Shown here: positions 8,406-17,077 of the stretch, in pieces | How the letters are laid out: each line of letters starts with the position of its first letter | Numbering within the stretch: position 1 is the first letter of the stretch | Origin: an uncultured Verrucomicrobia subdivision 3 bacterium | GTDB lineage: Bacteria; Verrucomicrobiota; Verrucomicrobiia; Limisphaerales; UBA11358 | Direction: 5' to 3' | NCBI GenBank assembly: GCA_903872345.1 | Contig: CAIQKM010000016.1 | Coordinates: 1 to 33,572 of the forward strand | DNA: 33,572 nt | Notes under the pieces: model-generated | Database searches by the model: none | Seen by the model: the letters and a program-made list of their open reading frames with translations, nothing else | What the model was told of the DNA's origin: nothing | Made by a program: the position numbers and the translations under genes

Positions 8406-9218
8406 ATGAAGACCAAATCACTGTTTAACCGCCGCACCAGTTCGGCCTTTACCCTGATTGAACTGCTGGTAGTCATCGCCATCATCGCGATTCTGGCGGC
8501 CATGCTGCTGCCGGTGATCAACATTGCCGTGACCAAGGCCAAGGTGAACAAGGCCAGGACGGAAGTGCAGGCGCTGGCGAATGCGATTGAGGCCTATGAT
8601 TCCGCGTATGGGCGGTTCCCGGTGTCGCCGGGGGTGCAGAGTCTGGCCTCGGCGGCGGGCGGGGATTTTACTTACGGCGGCGTATTCACCGGCCCCACGC
8701 CAGCCAGTCTGGGAACGACCTACGCGAGCGGCACATATTACACCAATAACGCCGAAGTGATCGCCATCCTGATGGATTTGACGACCTATCCCAACGGCGT
8801 GAACACGGTGAATTACAATCACGTTAAAAATCCCAAGCAGACCAAGTTTCTCAACGCCAGTTACTCCGGTTCCACGGGCTATGAACCGAAGCCGCTCGGC
8901 GGCGTGGATAACAACGGCGTGTATCGCGATCCGTGGGGCAATCCGTATATCATCTCCATGGATTTGAACTATGATGAGCAAACGGCGGATGCGTTTTATG
9001 CGCTGCACGGGGTTTCGCAGTTGAACGGCCAGTCCGGGATTAATGGCCTGTTTAACACCAACAGTGCCAATCCGAGTTCCGACAGCTTTCAGTTTCATGG
9101 CAAGGTCATGGTCTGGTCGGCCGGGCCGGATGGGAAGTTTGCCACCCAAGATGGCTCCGGCAACCCGCTTAGCGCCGTTGCCGGGGTGAACAAAGACAAT
9201 GTCCTGAGCTGGCATTGA
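8406..9218 (+). CDS. Type II secretion pseudopilin, GspG-like (second copy)
   Basis: 270 residues from the ATG at 8406. The leader MKTKSLFNRRTSSA is followed by FTLIELLVVIAIIAILAAMLLPV. The residue before the cleavage point is Ala where Gly is usual, which prepilin peptidases accept less well. The headgroup has ALANAIEAYDSAYGRFP, then DPWGNPYIISMD and AGPDGKFAT, the calcium-site pattern of GspG pseudopilins. The longer frame from 8241 is rejected because its extra N-terminus would bury the prepilin signal. It lies 170 bp after the first pseudopilin and is probably in the same operon. Confidence 0.87.
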   Translation: MKTKSLFNRRTSSAFTLIELLVVIAIIAILAAMLLPVINIAVTKAKVNKARTEVQALANAIEAYDSAYGRFPVSPGVQSLASAAGGDFTYGGVFTGPTPASLGTTYASGTYYTNNAEVIAILMDLTTYPNGVNTVNYNHVKNPKQTKFLNASYSGSTGYEPKPLGGVDNNGVYRDPWGNPYIISMDLNYDEQTADAFYALHGVSQLNGQSGINGLFNTNSANPSSDSFQFHGKVMVWSAGPDGKFATQDGSGNPLSAVAGVNKDNVLSWH

Positions 9219-9288
9219 GTTTAAAACCGTCGTTTAGATGTTGTGAAAACTGTTCGTTGTTCTTCTGCCAAGCCCGGGTTAAATGCCG

Positions 9289-9352
9289 GGGCCGCTCCCG
9301 TGGCGGCGGGCATCCTGCCTGCCGTTGAGCCGGTGCTTCCAGCCCGGCGGAA
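9289..9352 (-). repeat. Inverted copy of the palindromic element found upstream of dapA
   Basis: The reverse complement of this stretch aligns with 30112-30168. An exact 18-bp match (TTCCGCCGGGCTGGAAGC) is followed by a near-identical run through GGCTC, ACGGCAGGCAGG and ATGCCCGCCGC to ACGGG, with a few substitutions and one indel by eye. It lies between pseudopilin 2 and the cassette-D-like gene. Confidence 0.75.
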
Positions 9353-9380
9353 CGGACTTTGCAACGCCGAAAGCGATAGC

Positions 9381-10295
9381 ATGAGTTCAACGCGGCCATT
9401 GGTTCCCACGCCAATTCCGGGCGGCAGGATGCCGCCCTCCGCGTCAGGCCGGGAGGCCCGACGCTACCAAGTCCGGCTGGCCGGCTTTACGCTGATCGAA
9501 ATGCTGGCGGTCATCGCGATCCTCGGCATCATCGCCGGCATTGCGGTGCCGGGGCTGAAGAACATCGGCAAGTCGAATGCCCAGATCAGCGCCGCGCGCC
9601 AGATGTTGGATGCGGTGGGGCGCGCCCGGCAATTGGCCATGGCGCAGCGCACCACGGTCTATATGGTGTTCGTGCCCCCGAATTACTGGACGCTGCCGGA
9701 TCCCACCTGGTGGAACAGTCTGACGCCGGTGGAGCGCACGGGGGTTACGAATTTGGTGGACCGGCAGTTGAGCGGCTATGCGTTTCTGTCCTATGGCCGG
9801 GTGGGGGATCAGCCGGGCCAGCATGCGTGGCATTATCTTTCCTCGTGGCAGTCGCTGCCGGACGGAAATTTTGTGGCGCTGGCCAAATTTGGCACGAACT
9901 CCTATTTGAACGTTCAGACCAATTACACCATTCCCGCGATCACGCCCATCGCGGTTACGGTGACCAACTTTGCGCGGTATGCCATTCCGTTTCCGGACGA
10001 GTATGCGACGAACGCCGTGCTGACCTATTTTCCCTGTCTGGCCTTCGACTACACGGGCCGCCTGGTTTCCGAGCAGGATGCCTTGGGGCAGCCGCACGAT
10101 GCCTACATTCCCATGGCGCAGGGCACGATTGGTTATGGCTATGATGGCAAGACCAAGACGTTGCAATTGACCACGGTGAATCCGGGCTTTATTCAGGAAA
10201 TTCCGCCCGGCAACAGCACGAACATTTCCTACAACCTCATCCACGTGGATGCGCTGACGGGCCGGTCAACGCTCGAGTATTACAAGATGCCGTGA
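9381..10295 (+). CDS. Prepilin-type protein, GspH/FimT-like; candidate Verru_Chthon cassette protein D
   Basis: 304 residues from the ATG at 9381, or 288 from the ATG at 9429. The prepilin signal is REARRYQVRLAG then FTLIEMLAVIAILGIIAGIAVPGL. The following SAARQMLDAVGRARQLAMAQRTTVYMVF is typical of GspH/FimT minor pseudopilins. The leader is 35 residues from 9381 and 19 from 9429; the shorter one fits prepilin leaders better. A 19-bp hairpin (9419-9437) lies over the second start. Adjacent genes look like cassette members B, C and A, so D is the likely slot. Role: minor pilin that helps assemble a pseudopilus in the inner membrane and periplasm. Confidence 0.75.
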   Translation: MSSTRPLVPTPIPGGRMPPSASGREARRYQVRLAGFTLIEMLAVIAILGIIAGIAVPGLKNIGKSNAQISAARQMLDAVGRARQLAMAQRTTVYMVFVPPNYWTLPDPTWWNSLTPVERTGVTNLVDRQLSGYAFLSYGRVGDQPGQHAWHYLSSWQSLPDGNFVALAKFGTNSYLNVQTNYTIPAITPIAVTVTNFARYAIPFPDEYATNAVLTYFPCLAFDYTGRLVSEQDALGQPHDAYIPMAQGTIGYGYDGKTKTLQLTTVNPGFIQEIPPGNSTNISYNLIHVDALTGRSTLEYYKMP

Positions 10296-10296
10296 T

Positions 10297-11148
10297 ATGA
10301 ATACCGCCATCTTACATTCCGTTCCGCGCCGCCGGCAGGCGGGCTTCACGATGATGGAAATCGCCATCAGCCTGGCGATCATCGGCATCGCGCTCGTGGC
10401 GATTGTGGGCGTGCTGCCGTACGGGCTGCATGCGCAGCGCGACAACCGCGAGGAAACCATCATCGCCCAGGATGCCAGCGTGCTGCTGGATGCGATCCGC
10501 AGCGGCGCCCATGGCATGGATGACCTGACCAATTACGTGATTTGCATTACGAATATTCAGACTTTCTACAAACCCGATGGCACACCAAATCTGCCGCCGA
10601 ACACTTACGGCTACAGTTACGCCGCGGTGACCCAGAATGGTTCGGTGGCGGCGAATCTGTCCATGATGGCCCTGACCAACGGGGCGAATATCGTCGGGGT
10701 GCTGAGCACGCCGGAGTATGTGGATAACGAGTTTCTGCCCATTCCCAATCTGCTGAACGGCGGCTACAGCAACCATGTGGTGGCCTATTTCCGTTCGCTC
10801 AGCGGGCCGGTGGCGGAAAAGCCGCCGCAGGACAACAGCATTTTGCGCGGTGACTCGTTTGGTTATCGCGTGATTTGTGTGAATGCGCCGATTGCGCGCA
10901 CTTACAACATTGCGCCCAACAGTTACGACAGCCAGATCGGCTACAACCAGCGCGAGCTGCGCCTGACTTTCACGTGGCCGCTGCTGCCGAGTCAGCCGGG
11001 GTATGGCACCATTGGGTCGTCGCCCAATGGCAGCGTGACTTTTCGCACCACGATTCCCGGGCAGGTGGTGGCGGATGCGGCGGCCGTGGGCTGGCGCTAT
11101 TTTTATCGTTCCCAACTGTTTGTGGTCGCGAATACCAACATTCCATGA
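10297..11148 (+). CDS. Prepilin-type protein; candidate Verru_Chthon cassette protein B
   Basis: 283 residues. The leader MNTAILHSVPRRRQAG is followed by FTMMEIAISLAIIGIALVAIVGVLPYG. Minor-pseudopilin features include the conserved Glu and the Leu-Pro end of the helix, like GspI and cassette protein B of Verrucomicrobium and Chthoniobacter. It starts 1 nt after the previous stop and ends in an ATGA overlap with the next gene, showing tight coupling. The headgroup has no recognisable catalytic motif. The cassette name is recalled from family knowledge and not searched. Confidence 0.72.
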   Translation: MNTAILHSVPRRRQAGFTMMEIAISLAIIGIALVAIVGVLPYGLHAQRDNREETIIAQDASVLLDAIRSGAHGMDDLTNYVICITNIQTFYKPDGTPNLPPNTYGYSYAAVTQNGSVAANLSMMALTNGANIVGVLSTPEYVDNEFLPIPNLLNGGYSNHVVAYFRSLSGPVAEKPPQDNSILRGDSFGYRVICVNAPIARTYNIAPNSYDSQIGYNQRELRLTFTWPLLPSQPGYGTIGSSPNGSVTFRTTIPGQVVADAAAVGWRYFYRSQLFVVANTNIP

Positions 11149-12437
11149 ATATCGGCCTGCGCCATATAATTACCGGTGTTAGTCCGGCTGAATCGTCGGG
11201 GGAAAACCGGGCGGTGGGGGATGTTAGTCTTAACGCTCGCCCTCACCCCGGCCCTCTCCCCCGAGGAGAGGGGGAAACGGTTGCTGCTGCTTTGAAAAAC
11301 CAAGTCGCTGGATTGGTCGGACGGGTGGACGAATTGTCAAAAAGTGTGCCAGGGGAAATCTCCCTCTCCCTAGGGGAGAGGGCCGGGGTGAGGGCGAGTG
11401 TTAGCGCCAATTGGTTGGCGGAGCGCGGCTGTCCCAGCCGCAGCGCGTCATCCATACCTGCCGGGTGGAGTTTTTCCAACCGTCCACCTTTGTCTGCCGT
11501 TACTGTCCTGGAATCATGCCGCCCGTCCATTGCCAGCGACGCGCTGCGGCTGGGACAGCCGCGCTCCGGGTTTACGCTCATGGAGGTGATGGTGTCCATG
11601 GGGTTGCTCTCGCTGATTGTCATCGTGCTGATGACGGTGTTTAGCAATACGCAGTCGGCTTTTCGCGCCGGGGTGACGCAGACGGATGTGATGGCCAATG
11701 GGCGGGCCACGATGGACATGATTGCCGCTGATGTGCGGTTGTTGACGCCGTCGCATGATGTGTTCACCAATCTGGCCGGGTATCATGGCGCGGTCAATTT
11801 GTACAATGGCACGCATGGCTATCTGTATCAGGGGTTGCCCGCCACGGGCAGCAGCCGCACGAATGTCATTCAGACGCTCTTTCTGTTGAGCAAGGAAAAC
11901 ACGCGCTGGCGCGGCATCGGTTATGCCGTGGATATCAACAATACGCATTCCATTTTCCCGCTGTACCGATTTTATGAGGAAACCAATCTGGATTCCAATC
12001 CCGGCACGCTTTACAACAATTTCACCAACAGCCTGGTGTTTCCGCTGGCCAATACCACCGTCTGGAGTCATCTGATGGACGGCGTGGTGCATCTGGTGGT
12101 GCGGGCCTATGATACCAACGGCTTTTGGCTGGCGAACAGCAACAGTTACGCCGTGGGGCAGGCGCCGTTTATCCGGAACACGGTGTTTTACGGGCAGTTT
12201 CCCGGTGTTTATCCGAGCTATGGCGAGGAAAGCTTTATCATGTACAGCAACGCGCTGCCGGCCTCGGTGGAAATCCAACTGGGCGTGCTGGAAGACACGG
12301 CCATTCGGCGGCTGGAATCGCTGGTGAATGCCAACTACGGCAGCTACACGAATTACCTTTCGCAACAGGCAAACCGGGTGCAGATCTTCCGCCAGCGCGT
12401 GAGCGTGCCCAATTGCGATCCTTCGGCTTACCAATGA
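11145..12437 (+). CDS. Prepilin-type protein with repeat-derived leader; candidate Verru_Chthon cassette protein C
   Basis: 430 residues if started at the ATG at 11145, which overlaps the previous stop (ATGA). The prepilin signal SGFTLMEVMVSMGLLSLIVIVLMTVF appears only at residue 142, where a GspJ-like protein begins (DVMANGRATMDMIAADVRLL). The first 141 residues are translated from two palindromic repeats (11231-11402 and 11421-11566), giving repeat-type peptide such as RPHPGPLPRGEGE. The frame is open throughout. Either the leader is really this long, or translation starts at a non-ATG codon nearer the signal, for example TTG near 11487. It ends in another ATGA overlap with cassette protein A. 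Confidence 0.72.
   Translation: MNIGLRHIITGVSPAESSGENRAVGDVSLNARPHPGPLPRGEGETVAAALKNQVAGLVGRVDELSKSVPGEISLSLGERAGVRASVSANWLAERGCPSRSASSIPAGWSFSNRPPLSAVTVLESCRPSIASDALRLGQPRSGFTLMEVMVSMGLLSLIVIVLMTVFSNTQSAFRAGVTQTDVMANGRATMDMIAADVRLLTPSHDVFTNLAGYHGAVNLYNGTHGYLYQGLPATGSSRTNVIQTLFLLSKENTRWRGIGYAVDINNTHSIFPLYRFYEETNLDSNPGTLYNNFTNSLVFPLANTTVWSHLMDGVVHLVVRAYDTNGFWLANSNSYAVGQAPFIRNTVFYGQFPGVYPSYGEESFIMYSNALPASVEIQLGVLEDTAIRRLESLVNANYGSYTNYLSQQANRVQIFRQRVSVPNCDPSAYQ
11231..11402 (+). repeat. Dispersed hairpin repeat, copy 2, with both terminal arms
   Basis: The ends TAACGCTCGCCCTCACC and GGTGAGGGCGAGTGTTA are inverted and differ at one base. Inner arms CTCACCCCGGCCCTCTCC and its complement continue the pairing. 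Two local hairpins (11252-11274 and 11361-11383) flank a spacer holding GGATTGGTCGGACGGGTGG. It is inserted in frame within the cassette-C-like gene. Confidence 0.82.
11421..11566 (+). repeat. Second palindromic repeat: perfect 29-bp inverted arms
   Basis: The arm at 11421-11449 (starting GAGCGCGGCTGTCCCAGCC) and the arm at 11538-11566 are exact reverse complements over 29 bp, with an 88-bp spacer. The element is unrelated in sequence to the neighbouring 11231-11402 repeat and also lies in frame within the prepilin leader, ending just before the cleavage motif. Confidence 0.85.
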
Positions 12438-15400
12438 AACTTGTGTTACCAACCGTCAGTGGCCGGACGCCGGTGCAGAACCGGTCCGCCGTTCGCCGTT
12501 CCCCGGCGGAACGCGGCATTGCCCTGGTCATTACGCTGATTCTGCTCTCCGTCACGCTCGTGATGGCGCTGGCCTTTCTGGCGCTTGGCCGCCGCGAACG
12601 CGAGGCCGTGGCCACCGGCACGGACGCCACGCAGGCCCGCCTCGCCGCCGACTCCGCGCTGGCCGCCGCGCAGGCGCAACTCGTGGCCAATATTTTTGCC
12701 ACCAGCAATTCCTACAACTACGGGCTGTTCGTTTCCACAAATTATATCACGCCCAATGGGTTTAATACGCTCCTGGGCTATTCCACGAATAACAACGTCA
12801 ATTATTATTATCCCAACGGCAATTTCCTGGTGGGCGCCGACTTGGCCCAGAACATTGGCAACCTGCAGATCCTGCCGCGCGTGCCGGTGTTCCCGGGCAC
12901 CAACGGGGAATTCCGGTACTTTCTCGATCTCAACCGGAACGGCCGGTTTGATACGAATGGTTTCATTGCCGAGTGGATCACCAATGCCAGCGGGCAGTTG
13001 GTGACGAACGGCAACTTTGTTTTTGAAGTCGGCGATCCTGAATGGGTCGGCATTCTGGAACGGCCGGATATGACGCATTCGCCCATCAACAAGTTCACTT
13101 CGCGGTATGCGTTCGCGGCCATGCCGGCGGATGAGGGGTTGGATATCAATGCCATTCATAATCAGGCCAAAACGTATGCGCTGACGGCCAATGACGGGTA
13201 CTTCCGCAATCAGGGCGTCGGTTCCTGGGAGCTGAATCTCGCGGCGTTTTTCGCCGATCTGAACATCAATATCTGGAGTCCGTACGAGTATCCGAACAAC
13301 AACGCCTTCTACGCCTACAACGAGACCAATAACAACTTTAACACTGGCATCGCCTTTGATGACGCCCGGTCATTCCTGGCGTACCGGTATAATTTTAATT
13401 ACAACAATCTGCAGCCGGCGTTTAACTATTTCAGCAATTTCAATGGCCATAGCACGCTGACAGTCTTCCCGGCCGACAATATTGATGAGTATAGCGATGG
13501 TCCGTTGCAGACCAATCTGGCCAACGTTAACGAAGCGTTGAATTCCCTGTCCAGCGACGGCGACCTGAATTCCAAAACCACGCCTTGGGCCGGCTCTGAT
13601 AATCCGAACCGTTTTTATTCCCTGGTCTCGGATTTGTTTGATACCACCAAGCTCCCGCAGGCGTTCGTCAATCGTATCTCGCAGGGTGGTTCAGCCGGGG
13701 CCACCTACGACCGGTACACGTTCTACCGGCTGCTCTCGCAGCTCGGGACCGATTCCTCCGTGGATAGCGGCAAGCTGAACCTGAACTACATGAACGTGGA
13801 TGTGACGGGGAATGTGGTTCCCGGGCTGGAGACGAATCTGGTTCGCTGGCCCAATGCGATCTGCTTTTTCACGAACGCCGCCGACCGGATGCTGCATGTT
13901 TATACCACGAACTGGTTTCAGCGGAATCCCTCCAATTATCTGGCCAGCTACTATGGTCTGATTATCACCAATTATATCAATCCGGACGGCTACGGGCTGA
14001 CCAATGTGCCGTACTATGGCATGACGAACCAAGTTCCCGGGTTCGGCATTGGCAACATTCCGGTCTATCTGAATGGCCGCATGATCTATTCCACCGCCAT
14101 CAACCGGGTTTTGCAAGTGGCGGCCAATATTTATGATGCTTCGACGAATGCCCAATATGCTTCGGATGGATCTGCCTTTGCATTTTATCCGTCGGTGTTC
14201 CGGCCATTGCTGCATGTGTCCATTAATGCTTACGAAACGAATGTTTCCATTAATGGGTATGAGCAAATAAGACAGATAACTACCAGTCCACCATTGGACT
14301 ATTTTACAAATACAACCTTAATAACTCACCCGGTTGATATTGCGTATTTATTCAATCAACCGGCATCAATGGCCACCAACTATAACGTCTATGGGGTGCC
14401 TTGGATCATTGGGGCGAAAAAGTACATGCCTAATTTCAATCAATTTTCTTTGGTCAGTCAGGTTCAGGTCACCCGCAAGTTAGAGTTTTACCGCCCAAAC
14501 ACTTCTGCGCCATTGAACCAGTATCAGACCAATGAGGCGTTCATCATCAGTGCTTACAACTATTTATCGGCAGATTTTTGGAACTCTTATTCCGGTGCCT
14601 ATCCTGGTGGTTTGGTGGATATCGCTGTTCAGGATACCTTGCGGCGGGTTTGGAGCAACAGCCCTACTGCGTATTATGGTCAGACGCCAGTGTTGTTTAG
14701 TGGTTATGCCCAAATAGGAGCTGGCAAGTGGTATGGGTCGGGATGGAATCCCAAGGCGGCAATTAATAATCGCACTCCTTCCAGTCTGTCATTTGTGCCG
14801 TTTTATTGGACCGATCCCTTTATCGGGGCGCAGGCATTTCACGTCAGCAACGGGCAGTTTTATAACGATACCAACTATTTTGACCCGGGCACCGTGGCCC
14901 CGCTGCCGCCGATCCAGTTATTGACCACCAACTGGCTGCTGGCGGTGATTTTGGATGGCTCGCATGTCATTGACTTCGTGGAAATGGCCAGCCCCACGGG
15001 CGTTACCAATTTGACCTCGGCTTTGGCGGATCAAATTGCCAATGTTCCCCAAAATAACAACAATCAGAACCTGCTTATGTGGAACACCAACCTGACTGCG
15101 GGTGGTATTACATGGGGGGTGGCCAACCAGATTGCAATTGCGAAGCCTGGTACTTCCCCCAATCTCAATTTTTGGCAGGCACCGCTGAATTTCCCTCAAG
15201 GGAGCGGTACGAATGCGGTTCAGAATCAGCAGCAGTTTTTTGCCAACTTTTTTCTCCCGGGAAATGCCGGGAATACCGAGACGCTTATTCAGGATCCCTA
15301 CACCCCAACGCGTACGGTTTACAGTTCCTATCTGATGCAGGCGAACGATCCGTTGGTGCACTACCTTGCCAGTGATCTGAATGGTATTCCCGGTTCGATG

Positions 15401-16492
15401 GCCGGCTGGAATAACGGCTATTATATGAACGGATTATGGCAGCAAAGCGATGACCCCCTGAACACTCCGCTGCCCACCGTTCCAATCACATCGTTGGCCC
15501 GTTACCAGCCTTGGGGCTTGATGAAGCAAATGGCCACCCTGAACGGAGTCATTACCAATGGCTATGATCTTTCGTTCAAAGACCCGCTGGTTTGGTCCTC
15601 GGACTATTGGGACTTCCCCACGAATGCCTATCCCACGGTCGGCTGGCTTGGGCGCGTGCATCGCGGTACGCCTTGGCAGACGGTTTACCTGAAGGCCACC
15701 AACGTGCTGTCCAAAACCATCTCGCTGGGCAATCAAGGAACCGCCAATGCAGGTGTGCCCACCTGGTCGCAATGGACGGGTGACTTGGATCTATTCGACT
15801 CGGACAACTCGGCACCCGTTGAGGATCGCCTGCTGTTTGATGTGTTTACCACCAAGTTGGATGACAACGCCGCGCGCGGCGCACTTTCGATCAACCAGAA
15901 CAATTTGTCGGCGTGGTCGGCCCTGTTCAGCGGCATGGTGGCAATCACAAACACCACGCCCTTTGCCTCTGCCCTCAATCCGGTAGCTGTGACTACTGCC
16001 CCGTTAACAATTAGTCCTGCAGGTGTGGACGGAAACAATTCCGCCTTGGCTCGATTGGTCAACAATATTAACGCCACGCGCGCCAATCTGTTTCCCGGTA
16101 ACAGTTTCACCCATGTGGGCGACATCTTGGCCACTCCTGGGCTGAGTGATTTATCGCCGTTCCTGAACACGCTGTCCAGCTCCCAGGTGGCCGGTGGGGT
16201 CAGCGATGAAATGTACGAGTGGCTGCCGCAGCAGACGCTGCCGTTATTGAAGGTGAGCACGGTGCCGCGCTATGTGATTTACGGTTATGGTCAGGCGCTG
16301 CGGCCGGCGCAGAATTCGACGTATTCCGGCAATGGGGCGCTGTTTAATTTGGTGACCAACTATCAGGTGATGGCGGAAAGCGCCGTCCGCGCGGTGGTGC
16401 AGGTGCATCCGCAGGTGACCGCCACGCCGAACGGCTACGTGACCAACTATACCACCACGGTGGAAAGCTATGACATTCTGCCGCCCAACTGA
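12434..16492 (+). CDS. Large membrane-anchored protein; candidate Verru_Chthon cassette protein A
   Basis: 1352 residues from the ATG at 12434, which overlaps the previous stop (ATGA). Residues 29-52 (GIALVITLILLSVTLVMALAF) form one membrane helix preceded by arginines, the PilX/GspK-like N-terminus of large minor pilins. It lacks the Glu5 of ordinary prepilins. The remainder is a long Asn/Tyr/Thr-rich exported region without a known domain. Size, position as last gene after three prepilin-type genes, and N-terminus fit cassette protein A. It probably caps or anchors the pseudopilus at the inner membrane. Positions about 14250-14880 look AT-richer than the rest of the gene, possibly a recombined block, though the frame stays open. 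Confidence 0.75.
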   Translation: MKLVLPTVSGRTPVQNRSAVRRSPAERGIALVITLILLSVTLVMALAFLALGRREREAVATGTDATQARLAADSALAAAQAQLVANIFATSNSYNYGLFVSTNYITPNGFNTLLGYSTNNNVNYYYPNGNFLVGADLAQNIGNLQILPRVPVFPGTNGEFRYFLDLNRNGRFDTNGFIAEWITNASGQLVTNGNFVFEVGDPEWVGILERPDMTHSPINKFTSRYAFAAMPADEGLDINAIHNQAKTYALTANDGYFRNQGVGSWELNLAAFFADLNINIWSPYEYPNNNAFYAYNETNNNFNTGIAFDDARSFLAYRYNFNYNNLQPAFNYFSNFNGHSTLTVFPADNIDEYSDGPLQTNLANVNEALNSLSSDGDLNSKTTPWAGSDNPNRFYSLVSDLFDTTKLPQAFVNRISQGGSAGATYDRYTFYRLLSQLGTDSSVDSGKLNLNYMNVDVTGNVVPGLETNLVRWPNAICFFTNAADRMLHVYTTNWFQRNPSNYLASYYGLIITNYINPDGYGLTNVPYYGMTNQVPGFGIGNIPVYLNGRMIYSTAINRVLQVAANIYDASTNAQYASDGSAFAFYPSVFRPLLHVSINAYETNVSINGYEQIRQITTSPPLDYFTNTTLITHPVDIAYLFNQPASMATNYNVYGVPWIIGAKKYMPNFNQFSLVSQVQVTRKLEFYRPNTSAPLNQYQTNEAFIISAYNYLSADFWNSYSGAYPGGLVDIAVQDTLRRVWSNSPTAYYGQTPVLFSGYAQIGAGKWYGSGWNPKAAINNRTPSSLSFVPFYWTDPFIGAQAFHVSNGQFYNDTNYFDPGTVAPLPPIQLLTTNWLLAVILDGSHVIDFVEMASPTGVTNLTSALADQIANVPQNNNNQNLLMWNTNLTAGGITWGVANQIAIAKPGTSPNLNFWQAPLNFPQGSGTNAVQNQQQFFANFFLPGNAGNTETLIQDPYTPTRTVYSSYLMQANDPLVHYLASDLNGIPGSMAGWNNGYYMNGLWQQSDDPLNTPLPTVPITSLARYQPWGLMKQMATLNGVITNGYDLSFKDPLVWSSDYWDFPTNAYPTVGWLGRVHRGTPWQTVYLKATNVLSKTISLGNQGTANAGVPTWSQWTGDLDLFDSDNSAPVEDRLLFDVFTTKLDDNAARGALSINQNNLSAWSALFSGMVAITNTTPFASALNPVAVTTAPLTISPAGVDGNNSALARLVNNINATRANLFPGNSFTHVGDILATPGLSDLSPFLNTLSSSQVAGGVSDEMYEWLPQQTLPLLKVSTVPRYVIYGYGQALRPAQNSTYSGNGALFNLVTNYQVMAESAVRAVVQVHPQVTATPNGYVTNYTTTVESYDILPPN

Positions 16493-16622
16493 TTTATTGC
16501 CCAGTGTGGCAAAGGTGCCGGCAGGGCGCGTCAATCCGTGCGCGCCGCCGCGGCAAACTGAAACGATTGCGTTGGCAGGCGGCGCGTTGAGCCATCATGA
16601 AATGGCCAATGGAGGGGTGGGG

Positions 16623-16835
16623 GAACATCCAACATCCAATGACTGTAAAGCGGGCGGGAATGTTTGTTTTATTGCTCGCCCTCACCCCGGCCCTCTCCCC
16701 CGGGGAGAGGGGGAAAAGGTTGCAGCGTTTGGGAACAATCAAGCGGGTGAGTTTGCGGAGCGGGTGGGTGAATGGTCAAAATGCGTGGGAAAGAAACATC
16801 GAACATCCAACATCCAACGCCCAACATCCAATGCC
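16623..16835 (+). repeat. Short direct repeats of AACATCCA type on both sides of repeat copy 3
   Basis: GAACATCCAACATCCAA occurs at about 16623-16639 and again at about 16802-16818, where it continues as CGCCCAACATCCAATG. The two patches bracket hairpin repeat copy 3, so they may mark another short repeat family or insertion boundaries. Confidence 0.6.
16674..16790 (+). repeat. Dispersed hairpin repeat, copy 3 (right half missing)
   Basis: Starts GCTCGCCCTCACCCCGG, with a hairpin of 10-bp arms (16691-16700 and 16702-16711) and then a diverged spacer with AACAATCAAGCGGGTGAG and GAGCGGGTGGGTGAATGG. The second hairpin of the full element is absent. The sequence passes into CATCCAACATCCAA repeats instead. 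Confidence 0.7.
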
Positions 16836-17077
16836 GGCAATGAGTCCGCAACCGCGTTGCGGTTGAAAACGGGCTCTGGGTGCGGACCCAGGGTAGCTCG
16901 CGCCTCGCAACCCCGGGCTTCGGGCCGGAATCCCGTTGGGATTCTCGGTGGGGCTACGGTCGAATTGCGGTTTCCAGTGAAGCCGTGTTTTTACGCTGGG
17001 TTTTCCAAAAATATAATTGATTTCCCGTCCGTCGTTTTGAGTGTAAGTTGTTGCGGTTAAATTGTGAGGTTGTTGTT

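Larger units (their letters stand above)
16493..17077. other. Repeat-filled intergenic region before the giant gene
   Basis: 585 bp with no convincing gene. It holds a truncated copy of the hairpin repeat (16674-16790), two patches of CATCCAA-type short direct repeats, and a hairpin GAATCCC-GTT-GGGATTC at 16928-16944. The open frame across it is repeat-derived. Promoter elements for the giant gene cannot be assigned with confidence. Confidence 0.6.

Noticed and set aside
16623..16835. Possible CRISPR-like array from CATCCAACATCCAA repeats
   Set aside because: Units are very short, contiguous and lack unique spacers. There are no cas genes nearby.
16470..17060. 196-codon forward frame between cassette A and the giant gene
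   Set aside because: Its translation is that of the hairpin repeat (RPHPGPLPRGEGE-type) and short direct repeats, with no protein-like remainder.
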